Part shown: positions 16,707-25,538 of the stretch, piece after piece
How the letters are laid out: each line of letters starts with the position of its first letter
Position numbering within the stretch: position 1 is the first letter of the stretch
NCBI RefSeq assembly: GCF_000426845.1
Contig: NZ_AUGD01000010.1
Span: 1-64,000 of the forward strand
DNA from: Bradyrhizobium sp. in8p8
GTDB taxonomy: Bacteria > Pseudomonadota > Alphaproteobacteria > Rhizobiales > Xanthobacteraceae
DNA length: 64,000 nucleotides
Direction: 5' to 3'
Position numbers and translations under genes: made by a program
The notes under the pieces: model-generated
Seen by the model: only the letters and a program-made list of their open reading frames with translations
Told to the model about the DNA's origin: nothing
Database searches by the model: none

Positions 16707-18128
16707 CTAGTCTCCCCGCAGACGCTGGTCGTCCTGCACGCGAACGTGCTCGGCCCCCCGTGCGCCCGCAGGAGATAGCCGCAGCATGCTCAGCACCGCG
16801 CCGCAGAGCGCAAAGCCGACGCCGGCGAGGAGTGCCAGCCTGGTCCCCTCAACCGGATACCTTCCGAGCAGCAGCGCTACCAGGGCTGCTCCCGTGGTCT
16901 GGCCGAGCAGGCGCGCCGTCCCCAGCATGCCGCTGGCGCCGCCGGCGCGCTCGCGCGGCGCGGCCGCGATCATGGTGCGGTTGTTTGGCGTCTGAAACAG
17001 GCCGAAGCCGGCACCGGCCAACGCCATCCGCCAGATCACGTCGAATGGCGTGGGGCTTGCGGGCAGGAAGGCGAGCGCGGCGAGGCCGCAGGCGAACAGC
17101 GTGAGCCCGATGCCGCCCAGCAGCCCGGCCGGATAATGCTCGACCAGGCGGCCGGCCAGGGGCGCCGCGAACGCCACCGCGATTGGCCATGGCGTGATCA
17201 AGAGGCCCATATGCACCGCCGAATAGCCGAAGCGGCTCTGGAGATAGAAGGGGATTGCGACGAAGGCGAGCATCTGCCCGCAGAACGATGCAATCGAGGT
17301 GGCAATCGACAATGCGAACACGGGAATGCGCAGCAGATCGAGCGGCAGGAGCGGCGAGGTCATGTGAGTCTCGCGATAGATCAGCAGCGCACCCGCGACG
17401 AGAGCGATTGCGAACTGCACGAGCCAGGTGATCGCAGGCGCGCCATGGCCGACGCTGTCGATTGCGGCGATGCCGACGCCGAACGTGATCGCCGACAGGC
17501 CCGCACTTTGCCAGTCAAAGCGACGGCTGGCCGGTTTGGTGTGCGGCAGGCTGCGCAGGCCCAGCACCAGCGTCGCTGCACCGAGCGGCACGTTGATGGC
17601 AAACAGCCATGGCCAGCTTCCGACGGCGAGGATGCCGGCGGCGAGCGTCGGTCCGACCGCAGCCGAAAAGGCGACGACGAGAGCGTTGAGCCCGATGCCG
17701 CGGCCGAGCTGGCTGCGGGGATAGGTGAAACGCACCAGCGCCGCATTGACGCTCATGATGCCCGCAGCGCCAAAACCTTGGATGACGCGTGCGAAGGTCA
17801 GCATCGGCAGCGTATCTGCCAGTGCGCAGAAGGCGGATGCCAGCGTGAAGAGCACCAGCCCGACCAGATAGACGCGGCGATAACCAACGACCTCGCCGAG
17901 CGAAGCCAGCGGCAGCAGCGCGATCGTGATCGCGAGCTGGTAGCCGTTGACGATCCAGATGGAGAAGGCCGGGCTTGCATCCAGGTCGGCCGCGATGGTC
18001 GGCAGCGCAACATTGGCGATGGCGCTGTCGACCACCGCCATGATGATGCCGAGCGCAATGGTCAGCACCGCCCAGTTGCGCTGCGGCTGCGGAAGTCCGT
18101 CGGCATGCTCGATCGGTGCGGACGACAT
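16707..18128 (-). CDS. MFS multidrug exporter, EmrB/QacA (DHA2) type
   Basis: 473 residues with about 14 predicted membrane segments, the DHA2 layout. Family motifs: AVVDSAIANVALPTIAADL in helix 1 (the DxxxxNVALP pattern), GYRRVYLVGLVLF in loop 2-3, and ARVIQGFGAAGIMSVNAALV in helix 4. These transporters export drugs or metabolites with proton antiport. The substrate is unknown and no membrane-fusion partner is adjacent. The start at 18128 (MSSAPIEHAD) places helix 1 correctly; the frame runs open upstream but without similarity. A cytochrome gene lies 90 bases upstream on the same strand. Confidence 0.88.
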   Translation of the reverse strand: MSSAPIEHADGLPQPQRNWAVLTIALGIIMAVVDSAIANVALPTIAADLDASPAFSIWIVNGYQLAITIALLPLASLGEVVGYRRVYLVGLVLFTLASAFCALADTLPMLTFARVIQGFGAAGIMSVNAALVRFTYPRSQLGRGIGLNALVVAFSAAVGPTLAAGILAVGSWPWLFAINVPLGAATLVLGLRSLPHTKPASRRFDWQSAGLSAITFGVGIAAIDSVGHGAPAITWLVQFAIALVAGALLIYRETHMTSPLLPLDLLRIPVFALSIATSIASFCGQMLAFVAIPFYLQSRFGYSAVHMGLLITPWPIAVAFAAPLAGRLVEHYPAGLLGGIGLTLFACGLAALAFLPASPTPFDVIWRMALAGAGFGLFQTPNNRTMIAAAPRERAGGASGMLGTARLLGQTTGAALVALLLGRYPVEGTRLALLAGVGFALCGAVLSMLRLSPAGARGAEHVRVQDDQRLRGD

Positions 18129-18217
18129 CGAAGGCGTGTTCGGTTGAGATGCGGTTGCTGGTCCGCAACTTGGCCCGAGCCGGGAAGGTTCCAGCCTGAG
18201 CCATAGCCATCTCCGCC

Positions 18218-18556
18218 CTATTTCGGCTTCCGCAGCTCCTGAATCGCCCTGAGATAGCTCACCACGCCCTCGGCGTCGTCGCGGCCGAACCGCGCCGTCG
18301 GCATGAAGCGGTGAATGCTGCTGTAGCCGTCCTGCAGGCGTTGCAAGAAATCGGGGTCGTAGAGTTTGTTCTCGCCGAGGTTCCGGAAAGGCGGTGCCAG
18401 TTCGTTCGGGCTGGTGCCCGACCTGCCGACCGCATGGCACTGCGCGCACATCTGCTGCAGCAACGCCTCAGCGCGCCGCTGTTCGGCGTCCAGAGCTTGA
18501 CTACTGGTGCTCCAGAGAACGCCGACCGCTAGCAGCGCCGGTGCGAGGCAATTCAT
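18218..18556 (-). CDS. Periplasmic c-type cytochrome
   Basis: 112 residues. A signal peptide covers about the first 22. The haem-binding motif CAQCH is at 37-41 and a likely axial methionine is Met85 (HRFMPTARF). The length and single haem indicate a small class I cytochrome c. It would carry electrons in the periplasm, but the partner oxidoreductase is not in this window. The start at ATG 18556 puts the signal peptide at the N-terminus; an upstream in-frame codon adds ten unlikely residues. Confidence 0.88.
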   Translation of the reverse strand: MNCLAPALLAVGVLWSTSSQALDAEQRRAEALLQQMCAQCHAVGRSGTSPNELAPPFRNLGENKLYDPDFLQRLQDGYSSIHRFMPTARFGRDDAEGVVSYLRAIQELRKPK

Positions 18557-18721
18557 CGTTCTTGTCCATCGTTCTGGCGCTAGCATCCCGTTGCCCGAAC
18601 GCTCACCTCTTCATAGAGCACAGTGAACAGAACCTTCGTGGCAAATCGGCGCATCGCGAGACTCTCGAGCGCGCAGCGTGCCAGAGCCGATTCAAGCGGG
18701 CTTGACGCAGCTCAACACATC

Positions 18722-19747
18722 TTACACCGCCGGCGGATTGCGCTCGGTGAAAGTCACGCGCTGGTGCCAATAGGGGTAAGGCAGCGTCACCTTGCTCGCG
18801 GCGTCGAGCTTTGCGATCTGGTCCTTGGTCAACGACCAGCCGACTGCGCCGAGATTTTCGCGCAGCTGGGTCTCGTTGCGCGCGCCGATGATCAGCGTCG
18901 AGACTGTGGGGCGCTGGAGCAGCCAGTTCAGCGCGATCTGCGAGACGCTCTTGCCCGTTTCCTTCGCGATTTCATCGATGGCGTCGACGACCTGATAGAC
19001 ATGCTCGTCCGGCACGGGCGGGCCGAACTCGGCCGTCTTGGGCAGTCGGCTGACTTCCGGCTTCGGCTGGCCACGGCGAATCTTCCCGGTGAGGCGGCCC
19101 CATCCGAGCGGCGACCAGACCACTGCACCCAAGCCTTGGTCGAGCCCGAGCGGCATCAGCTCCCATTCGTAGTCGCGTCCGATCAGCGAGTAGTACGTCT
19201 GGTTGGCGACGTAGCGCGGAAAACCGTGCCTGTCCGCGACGGCCAGCGACTTCATCAGGTGCCAGCCCGAGAAATTCGAGACGCCGACATAGCGAACCTT
19301 GCCGGCACGGACGAGCACGTCGAGGGTGGCGAGCACCTCTTCAGGCGGGGTGAACGCGTCGAAGCCATGGAGCTGGAACAGATCAATGTAGTCGGTGCCG
19401 AGCCGGCTCAACGACCCATCGACGGCAGCCAGCAGATGTTGGCGTGACGAGCCAATGTCGTTCGGACCGTCGCCGAAGCGGAACGTCGCCTTGCTGGAAA
19501 TCAGAACCTTGTCGCGGCGCCCCTTGATGGCTTGCCCGAGCACCCGCTCGGATTCGCCGAGCGAGTAGACGTTCGCGGTGTCGAACATCGACACGCCGGC
19601 CTCGAGGCAGATGTCCAGAAGGCGCCGCGCCTCGGTCGCGTCCGTAGCCCCCCACGCGGCGAGGCGGCCGACGCCGCCGAAGGTGCCGGTTCCAAGACTC
19701 AAAGCAGGCACCATCAGGCCCGAACGGCCCAGGCGTCGGTGTTCCAT
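18722..19747 (-). CDS. Aldo/keto reductase
   Basis: 341-residue NAD(P)H-dependent reductase with a TIM-barrel fold. The catalytic tetrad is visible: Asp56 and Tyr61 in MFDTANVYS, Lys86 in LISSKATF and His127 in FQLHGFD. The cofactor region near the end includes NWLLQRPTVSTLIIGARNETQL. Length and sequence resemble the YajO/Tas-type general aldo/keto reductases. The start at 19747 gives MEHRRLGRSGL, which is the usual N-terminus. Substrate unknown; no linked pathway genes. Confidence 0.93.
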   Translation of the reverse strand: MEHRRLGRSGLMVPALSLGTGTFGGVGRLAAWGATDATEARRLLDICLEAGVSMFDTANVYSLGESERVLGQAIKGRRDKVLISSKATFRFGDGPNDIGSSRQHLLAAVDGSLSRLGTDYIDLFQLHGFDAFTPPEEVLATLDVLVRAGKVRYVGVSNFSGWHLMKSLAVADRHGFPRYVANQTYYSLIGRDYEWELMPLGLDQGLGAVVWSPLGWGRLTGKIRRGQPKPEVSRLPKTAEFGPPVPDEHVYQVVDAIDEIAKETGKSVSQIALNWLLQRPTVSTLIIGARNETQLRENLGAVGWSLTKDQIAKLDAASKVTLPYPYWHQRVTFTERNPPAV

Positions 19748-19921
19748 TGATCTGCTCCACGGCTGAACGACTGGCTGCTGCACGCTGTTCTGATGCCGGA
19801 TGGTAGCGCAGGCCTTCAGCCCGGACTATTGCGCACTCACATGGCGGCCCTGCGTTGCGCCGTCTTGTTACGCCGTTGTGCTCGGCGAGCGAGCACCCGT
19901 GGTCGTCACCGCATCCAGACC

Positions 19922-21316
19922 TCAGCGAGAAAGGTCATCAAGGAGCCGGAGCACGTCCACCGACGCCTCTTCGACGAGCGAGATCTCCCTGAGGGCTCCG
20001 GCAAGGTCGCCGTCTGCGAAGAGCTTCGCGGCCCGTTTTCCGTGGTCGTGAACGAGGGCGTGCGGCTTCTCGAGCGGTCCGAATGCCCGGTGATTGCGCA
20101 TCGCCAGAGAGCCATCGCCGTAGTACCATTTGCCCAATCGGCAGGAATGATGATCGGCAAGTTCGTCGGCCTTGAGCGTTGCGCGGCCGATTGCCATGTC
20201 TGCGAGGCGCTTCTTCCAGATGACGTGGTCCGCCTTGGCGAGCCGGGGAATCTTGTTGTCGAAGGACAGGCCGGAAATGCCCTGAAGTTGTTTTCCAGCG
20301 ATTCCCTGGGCGACGTCGAGCTGCGACGAAATCTTCTTGATCTGCTCGACGTTCGCCAGCGTCATCTGGGCGATCGCGGCGATGCCCTCGGCCACTTCCC
20401 GGGAGGCATCGGTTTGCTGATTGAGGATGCTGGCGATCTCGTCCATGCCGCCGGTCAGGGTGATTGTCCGATTTTCGACGTTGGACATCTCCTCGCCCAA
20501 CTGCGTGACGACGCCCTTGCTCTCGGCAGCCGCCGACTTGCAATCGGACATGGCGGTCACGATCAAGTCGACTTCGTCTCTCAGGCGCTGGATCCGCTCG
20601 CGGATGTCTTCCGTCGCCCTGCCGGTCTGCTGCGACAGTCCCTTGACCTCGGATGCGACCACGGCAAAGCCGCGTCCGGCTTCTCCAGCGCGTGCGGCTT
20701 CGATCGTTGCATTCAGCGCCAAGAGATTGGTCTGCCTGGCGATCGCATCGATCGACCCTACGATGGCGCCAATTTCTTCGGACGCCGCACTGAGTGCCAG
20801 GACCTTGTCCGACGCGTCGTTCGCAGTCGCCTCGACCCGCTCCATCGCCTTGGATGCGAGCCGGACCGTGGACATTCCCTGTTCTGCGCCAGCTCTCATT
20901 TGCGCGGCGTTTGCAGCTGCATCTTCTGCGTTCGATCTGATCTGTCCCACCGAAGCGACCATCTCCTCGCTGGCGGCGGCGAGCGCCTGCGTACGCTGGT
21001 CGACATCCCGGCAAGCGGTGAGCATTCGGGCTGCGGAGATCGCGGTTTCATTGCTCTGGACGTTGATATCGACGATGGCGTCCAGCTTGTTCGACGCGTC
21101 TTCGGCCAATCTGGCCGCGAGATTTGCGACGGCCTTGGACAGGCGGTCTTCTCCCTTGCAGCCAGGCGCGAGAAAATTGCCCTCGGTCAAGGCCTCGATA
21201 TACTCTGCCAGAGCCTCGTCACGGGCTTGCAGCATCGTCAACTGGTCCGGCGCTGTGAGAGATCCCTCCAGAGCAACGATCGAACGTTTGCGATTGGCGC
21301 TGGAGAACATGGACAT
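19922..21316 (-). CDS. Soluble methyl-accepting chemotaxis protein with C-terminal CZB zinc domain
   Basis: 464 residues with no membrane segment or HAMP. A short N-terminal region leads to the coiled-coil signalling domain, whose hairpin tip IARQTNLLALNATIEAARAG lies near residues 192-211 and would contact CheA/CheW. The last 120 residues form a chemoreceptor zinc-binding (CZB) domain: His and Trp in DHVIWKKRLADM, CRLGKWYYGDG, and two His in LEKPHALVHDHG give the 3-His/1-Cys zinc site. CZB domains are reported to sense zinc and, through it, hypochlorous acid. A cytoplasmic receptor of this type would report internal redox or metal state to flagellar control or another Che pathway. Confidence 0.9.
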   Translation of the reverse strand: MSMFSSANRKRSIVALEGSLTAPDQLTMLQARDEALAEYIEALTEGNFLAPGCKGEDRLSKAVANLAARLAEDASNKLDAIVDINVQSNETAISAARMLTACRDVDQRTQALAAASEEMVASVGQIRSNAEDAAANAAQMRAGAEQGMSTVRLASKAMERVEATANDASDKVLALSAASEEIGAIVGSIDAIARQTNLLALNATIEAARAGEAGRGFAVVASEVKGLSQQTGRATEDIRERIQRLRDEVDLIVTAMSDCKSAAAESKGVVTQLGEEMSNVENRTITLTGGMDEIASILNQQTDASREVAEGIAAIAQMTLANVEQIKKISSQLDVAQGIAGKQLQGISGLSFDNKIPRLAKADHVIWKKRLADMAIGRATLKADELADHHSCRLGKWYYGDGSLAMRNHRAFGPLEKPHALVHDHGKRAAKLFADGDLAGALREISLVEEASVDVLRLLDDLSR

Positions 21317-21511
21317 GCGGCTTTCCGACGAAGCTTGGTAGAGAGGCCCGAAGTCAATTTAGGCACTGATACTAAACAGCTGGTAAGCTTTCCTATCGGA
21401 ATTCTGCAAACGGCTGGCGTTTGGCTGCGTTGTTGCCCGAGAGATGCGTGGCGTAGTGCGCCACGGCATCTGCCATCGTACCGAGGTCGCCAGGGCACCT
21501 CCTGACGGATC

Positions 21512-22468
21512 TCAGTGCCGCAACTGGCTCTGCCGGAAGTCGCGTGGAGACATTCCGAAACGCTCGCGGAAGACGCGGCCGAAATGCGAGAGGTCGTTGA
21601 AGCCCCAGGCGAAGGCGATCTCGCTGATGTGGCGATGGGCGAGCACGGGTGAGGCGAGATCACGCCGGCATCGGGCCAGGCGTTCGGCAAGAACATAACG
21701 CTGGAAAGAGGTGTCCTCGTCGGCGAGAAGGTGGTTGACGTAGCGCGGCGAGATGCCAAGCGCGGCGGCGGTCTCCGCGAGCGAGAGGTTGGAATCGGCG
21801 AGGTGCGCGCGGATTTGCGCCTTCAGTCGAAAGAGCAGGGCCGAGCGGTGGGTCGAGGACGGTAACGATGTTCTGCCGAGCCGCTCACTCAATGCCATCG
21901 CAAGCAGATCAACGGCCTGCTCCGACAGCGCGTCGGCGGTATCCGGGGGCATCCCGTCCGCGGTTTGGCAAAGGCGAAAGATGAAATCATAGGCGAGCCG
22001 CTCGAGCGGCGCGTGGGCGCCGAACGAGATCGCGGTCAGCATCTCGGTGCCCGCCAGCCGGCGATGCAGCATCTCGCGCGGCACCTTGAAGATGCTCTGG
22101 GTGAAGACGTCCTTGAACTTCAGCTCATACGGACGCGTGGTGTCGTACAGCGCGAACTCGCCGGGGTGAATCACGGTCTCGCGGCCGTCCTGCACCACGG
22201 CGCCGTTGCCCCGATTGCCGAGCGCGATGAGCACGAAATCCTGATCCGAGCGGGCGATGCGCGAGGGCGTGCGGAAGACGTGCTGGCGGTCGGAGCAGAC
22301 CTCGGAGCACACCGCCTTGCCGAGCGAAGCCTGGGTAACCGAGCCGTGGAAGGCACTGCCGAGGTCCGACTTGCAATCGAGCCCGACGAAGACGTCGCAG
22401 ACGATGTTCTGCCAGAGGGCTAGCCGCCGATGGCCGGGGCTGCCGTCTGTCGTGAACTGGATCGGCAT
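21512..22468 (-). CDS. AraC-family transcriptional regulator
   Basis: 318 residues. The N-terminal two thirds is a cupin-like AraC ligand domain (about 1-190), with GNRGNGAVVQDGRETVIHPGEFALYDTTRPYELKF. The C-terminal 100 residues carry the double helix-turn-helix, ending HISEIAFAWGFNDLSHFGRVFRERFGMSPRDFR. The start at 22468 is supported by GGAGG just upstream; the frame is open for 61 further codons without similarity. The gene is divergent from the nitrilase gene with 182 bases between them, so the nitrilase is its likely target, as with NitR in Rhodococcus. Confidence 0.92.
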   Translation of the reverse strand: MPIQFTTDGSPGHRRLALWQNIVCDVFVGLDCKSDLGSAFHGSVTQASLGKAVCSEVCSDRQHVFRTPSRIARSDQDFVLIALGNRGNGAVVQDGRETVIHPGEFALYDTTRPYELKFKDVFTQSIFKVPREMLHRRLAGTEMLTAISFGAHAPLERLAYDFIFRLCQTADGMPPDTADALSEQAVDLLAMALSERLGRTSLPSSTHRSALLFRLKAQIRAHLADSNLSLAETAAALGISPRYVNHLLADEDTSFQRYVLAERLARCRRDLASPVLAHRHISEIAFAWGFNDLSHFGRVFRERFGMSPRDFRQSQLRH

Positions 22469-22497
22469 TTGGAGAGCCTCCCTTTCACATCCTGCAA

Positions 22498-22514
22498 TTG
22501 GCTTGGGACGCCAA
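22498..22514. promoter_or_regulatory. Inverted repeat between AraC regulator and nitrilase genes
   Basis: TTGGC and GCCAA arms with a 7-base spacer, about 30 bases upstream of the regulator start. It is a candidate site for the regulator in the shared control region. The arms are short. Confidence 0.35.
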
Positions 22515-22650
22515 CCGAAGCAAATCCCGTACCGGCCGGCGTCGCGTCCAGTCGAGTTTTTGTTCCGCCGCGGTCGAGCGCCTGCCTCTCCGGCTTGCCA
22601 AATAGACTGCATCGGACGTGGCTTGCGATCAACCGGCAATGGAGGCGGCA

Positions 22651-23667
22651 ATGGGCATCGAACATCCGAAATACAAGGTGGCGGTGGTGCAGGCGGCGCC
22701 GGCCTGGCTCGACCTCGACGCCTCGATCGACAAGTCCATCGGCCTGATCAAGGAGGCCGCGGACAAGGGCGCCAAGCTGATCGCCTTTCCGGAGGCCTTC
22801 ATCCCCGGTTACCCCTGGCATATCTGGATGGACTCGCCGGCCTGGGCGATCGGCCGCGGCTTCGTCCAGCGCTATTTCGACAATTCGCTCTCCTACGACA
22901 GTCCCCAGGCCGAGCGGCTGCGTGATGCCGTGCGCCAGGCCAAGCTCACCGCCGTGATCGGCCTGTCCGAACGCGACGGCGGCAGCCTTTACCTGGCGCA
23001 ATGGTCGATCGGGCCCGACGGCGAAACCATTGCCAAGCGCCGCAAGCTGCGGCCGACCCATGCCGAGCGCACCGTCTATGGCGAAGGCGACGGCAGCGAT
23101 CTGGCCGTACATGCCCGGCCCGACATCGGTCGCTTGGGCGCGCTGTGCTGCTGGGAGCATCTTCAGCCCTTGTCGAAGTACGCGATGTACGCCCAGAACG
23201 AGCAGGTCCACGTCGCGGCCTGGCCGAGCTTCTCGCTCTACGATCCCTTCGCCCCGGCGCTCGGCGCCGAGGTCAACAACGCTGCCTCGCGCGTCTATGC
23301 GGTGGAGGGCTCCTGCTTCGTGCTCGCGCCTTGCGCGACGGTGTCGCAGGCCATGATCGACGAACTCTGCGATCGGCCCGATAAGCATGCGCTGCTGCAT
23401 GCCGGCGGAGGCTTTGCCGCGATCTATGGCCCCGACGGCAGCCAGATCGGCGAGAAGCTGGCGCCGGATCAGGAGGGCCTGCTGATCGCCGAGATTGATC
23501 TGGGCGCCATCGGTGTTGCCAAGAACGCGGCAGATCCCGCCGGTCATTATTCACGGCCGGATGTGACGCGGTTGCTGCTCAACAAGAAGAGGTCCCAGCG
23601 CGTCGAGCAATTTGCGTTGCCCGTCGACACCGTTGAGCCCACTGATATCGCCGCGGCGGCGAACTGA
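22651..23667 (+). CDS. Nitrilase
   Basis: 338-residue branch 1 nitrilase, converting nitriles to carboxylic acids and ammonia. The catalytic triad is Glu48 (FPEAF), Lys132 (RRKLRPTH) and Cys167 (LCCWEH). The segments PGYPWHIW and HVAAWPSFSLY are typical of aliphatic/arylaceto nitrilases. A second glutamate near TVYGEGDGSD is also conserved. The start at 22651 follows GGAGG at the right distance; ATG 22639 is an alternative. Substrate preference cannot be told. Regulation is likely by the divergent AraC protein. Confidence 0.93.
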   Translation: MGIEHPKYKVAVVQAAPAWLDLDASIDKSIGLIKEAADKGAKLIAFPEAFIPGYPWHIWMDSPAWAIGRGFVQRYFDNSLSYDSPQAERLRDAVRQAKLTAVIGLSERDGGSLYLAQWSIGPDGETIAKRRKLRPTHAERTVYGEGDGSDLAVHARPDIGRLGALCCWEHLQPLSKYAMYAQNEQVHVAAWPSFSLYDPFAPALGAEVNNAASRVYAVEGSCFVLAPCATVSQAMIDELCDRPDKHALLHAGGGFAAIYGPDGSQIGEKLAPDQEGLLIAEIDLGAIGVAKNAADPAGHYSRPDVTRLLLNKKRSQRVEQFALPVDTVEPTDIAAAAN

Positions 23668-23698
23668 CCAAGGAGCGCGAGACGACCCGCCGTCGCCG

Positions 23699-24337
23699 CT
23701 ATGCGGCGCAATGGCCGAGCAGCTCAGGATGTGCGGCGCAGATGTGGTGCGCGCCGGCATCGCGAAGCTCGGCCTCGCTGCCGTAGCCATAGAGTACGCC
23801 GATGGCGGTCATGCCGTTGCTCCTGGCTCCGACCACGTCATGGCTGCGGTCGCCGATCATGATCGCACCGGCGGGATTGATCTTGATCTCCTCGATCGCG
23901 TAGCGGAGCAGGTCGCGCTTGTCGACGCGGGTCCCGTCGAGCTCGGAGCCGAATACGCGCTCGAAATACGGTTTCAGGCCGAAATGATCGACGATGCGGG
24001 TGGCGTAGACGGCGGGCTTGCTGGTCGCGACGAACATGCGCTGGCCCGTCGCTGCGAGCGACGTCAATGTGTCCGCAATTCCGCTGTAGGCCTCGTTCTC
24101 GAACAGGCCGATATCGCTGAAGCGCTCGCGATAGAGCAGCAGCGCCCGGTCGGCGAGCTCATCGGTTCCCGTGAGTTTTCTGAGGCTCGCAAGCAGCGGA
24201 GGGCCGATGCACCAGGTCAGTTCGTCCTCGTTCGGCACCGGAACGCCGAGCCGCTCCAGTGCGTATTGAATCGAGCGGGTGATCCCCGGCTTGGGGTTGG
24301 TCAGCGTGCCGTCGAGATCAAAAAAGATTGTCACCAT
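23699..24337 (-). CDS. HAD-family hydrolase, phosphoglycolate phosphatase-like
   Basis: 212 residues. HAD motif I is FFDLDGTL with the nucleophile Asp7 and acid Asp9; motif II is in MFVATSKP; motif III Lys is within the YFERVFGSELDG-KRDLL region; motif IV is IMIGDRSHDVVGAR. The cap is the small helical type of phosphoglycolate phosphatases (Gph). The substrate may be 2-phosphoglycolate or another small phosphate ester. The frame runs open far upstream across the opposite gene; only the part from 24337 has family similarity. It converges with the nitrilase gene. Confidence 0.9.
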   Translation of the reverse strand: MVTIFFDLDGTLTNPKPGITRSIQYALERLGVPVPNEDELTWCIGPPLLASLRKLTGTDELADRALLLYRERFSDIGLFENEAYSGIADTLTSLAATGQRMFVATSKPAVYATRIVDHFGLKPYFERVFGSELDGTRVDKRDLLRYAIEEIKINPAGAIMIGDRSHDVVGARSNGMTAIGVLYGYGSEAELRDAGAHHICAAHPELLGHCAA

Positions 24338-24427
24338 GGGACCGGGACCTGCGTTGATACTGCCGGTCGTTGCTAGTTGGCTGGGGTTCCAAGTCAAGGT
24401 CCCATTTGTCCTGATAACGTCGATGCC

Positions 24428-25381
24428 ATGCGGATAGCTCTGATCATCGCTGTCGTGTGCCAAACGCTCATGTTCACGCCGGTGCTCGCGGAGGAGACAC
24501 CGCCGGCCGCCGCGCCCGCGAATGCCGAGGAAACTGCGAAGCCGACGGAGAAATCGGAGGACGCCCGCGAGAGCGATACACGCCAGTCGATCTGCCTCAT
24601 CGTGGAGGCGGCCGCACGCGACAACAACCTGCCGCTGGAGTTCTTCGCGCGCGTAATCTGGCAGGAGAGTCGCTTCCAGGCCGATGCGGTCGGCCCCATG
24701 ACGCGCAGCGGCGAGCACGCGCAAGGAATCGCGCAATTCATGCCGGGGACGGCAAGTGAGCGCGGGCTGCTCAATCCGTTCAATCCAGTGCAGGCGTTGC
24801 CGAAATCGGCGGAGTTCCTGAATGAGCTGCGCAACCAGTTCGGCAATCTCGGCCTTGCCGCGGCCGCCTACAATGCCGGTCCGCGGCGGGTGCAGGAATG
24901 GCTCGCGGGCACCGGTGGAATGCCGGAGCAAACCCGCAATTACGTCTATGCCATCACCGGTACCAGCATCGATGCCTGGGCCAAGGCTGGCTCGACCGGC
25001 AAGGGCCCGCCGAGCTCGCCGCCGACGAGCTGTGGCGATCTGATGGCGCTGCTCAAACGGGCGCCGAATCCGTTCGTCGCCGAGCTCGAGCAGCATGTGG
25101 AGCTTGCCGCTGCAAAGAGTTGGGGCGTGCAGCTCGCGGCCGGCTTCGATCGCAACAAGGCGCTTGCGATGTACTCCCGAGCGGTTACGAAGCTGAGCGC
25201 CGTGATCGGCGAGCGCGACCCGAGCCTGCTCTCGTCCGTGATGCGCAGCCGCGGCACGCGCGCCTTCTATCAAGTGCGCATCGGTGCCGATACGCGCGCC
25301 GAGGCCGATGATCTGTGCAACCGCATCCGCAAGGCGGGTGGCGCGTGCTTCGTGTTGAAGAACCGAGGGTTGCCGGGCTAG
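24428..25381 (+). CDS. Lytic transglycosylase with C-terminal SPOR-like domain
   Basis: 317 residues. A signal peptide (about 1-21) exports it. The transglycosylase (SLT) domain has the catalytic Glu80 in VIWQESRFQADAVGP, then AQGIAQFMPGTASERGL and GLAAAAYNAGPRRVQEWL. It cleaves the MurNAc-GlcNAc bond of peptidoglycan with formation of 1,6-anhydroMurNAc. The last 45 residues (AFYQVRIGADTRAEADDLC) look like a SPOR domain, which would direct it to septal glycan. The start at 24428 puts the signal peptide at the N-terminus. It is divergent from the HAD gene. Confidence 0.88.
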   Translation: MRIALIIAVVCQTLMFTPVLAEETPPAAAPANAEETAKPTEKSEDARESDTRQSICLIVEAAARDNNLPLEFFARVIWQESRFQADAVGPMTRSGEHAQGIAQFMPGTASERGLLNPFNPVQALPKSAEFLNELRNQFGNLGLAAAAYNAGPRRVQEWLAGTGGMPEQTRNYVYAITGTSIDAWAKAGSTGKGPPSSPPTSCGDLMALLKRAPNPFVAELEQHVELAAAKSWGVQLAAGFDRNKALAMYSRAVTKLSAVIGERDPSLLSSVMRSRGTRAFYQVRIGADTRAEADDLCNRIRKAGGACFVLKNRGLPG

Positions 25382-25538
25382 GCGCCCCGTCGTCCCCGGC
25401 TCGCGCCAAGTGGCGTCCCGGAATGACAGCGCTGGATCTCGGAGCAATGCATGCCAGCCCCGCCGCCCCCTTGCTTGACGCGCGACGCCGTCTCGCCCGT
25501 TATGCAGGCCCGATTCCGCAACCCGGCCAAGATCTTCA

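Noticed and set aside
19793-21505. Open frame opposite the chemoreceptor
   Set aside because: Shadow of the receptor coding region, with no motif of its own.
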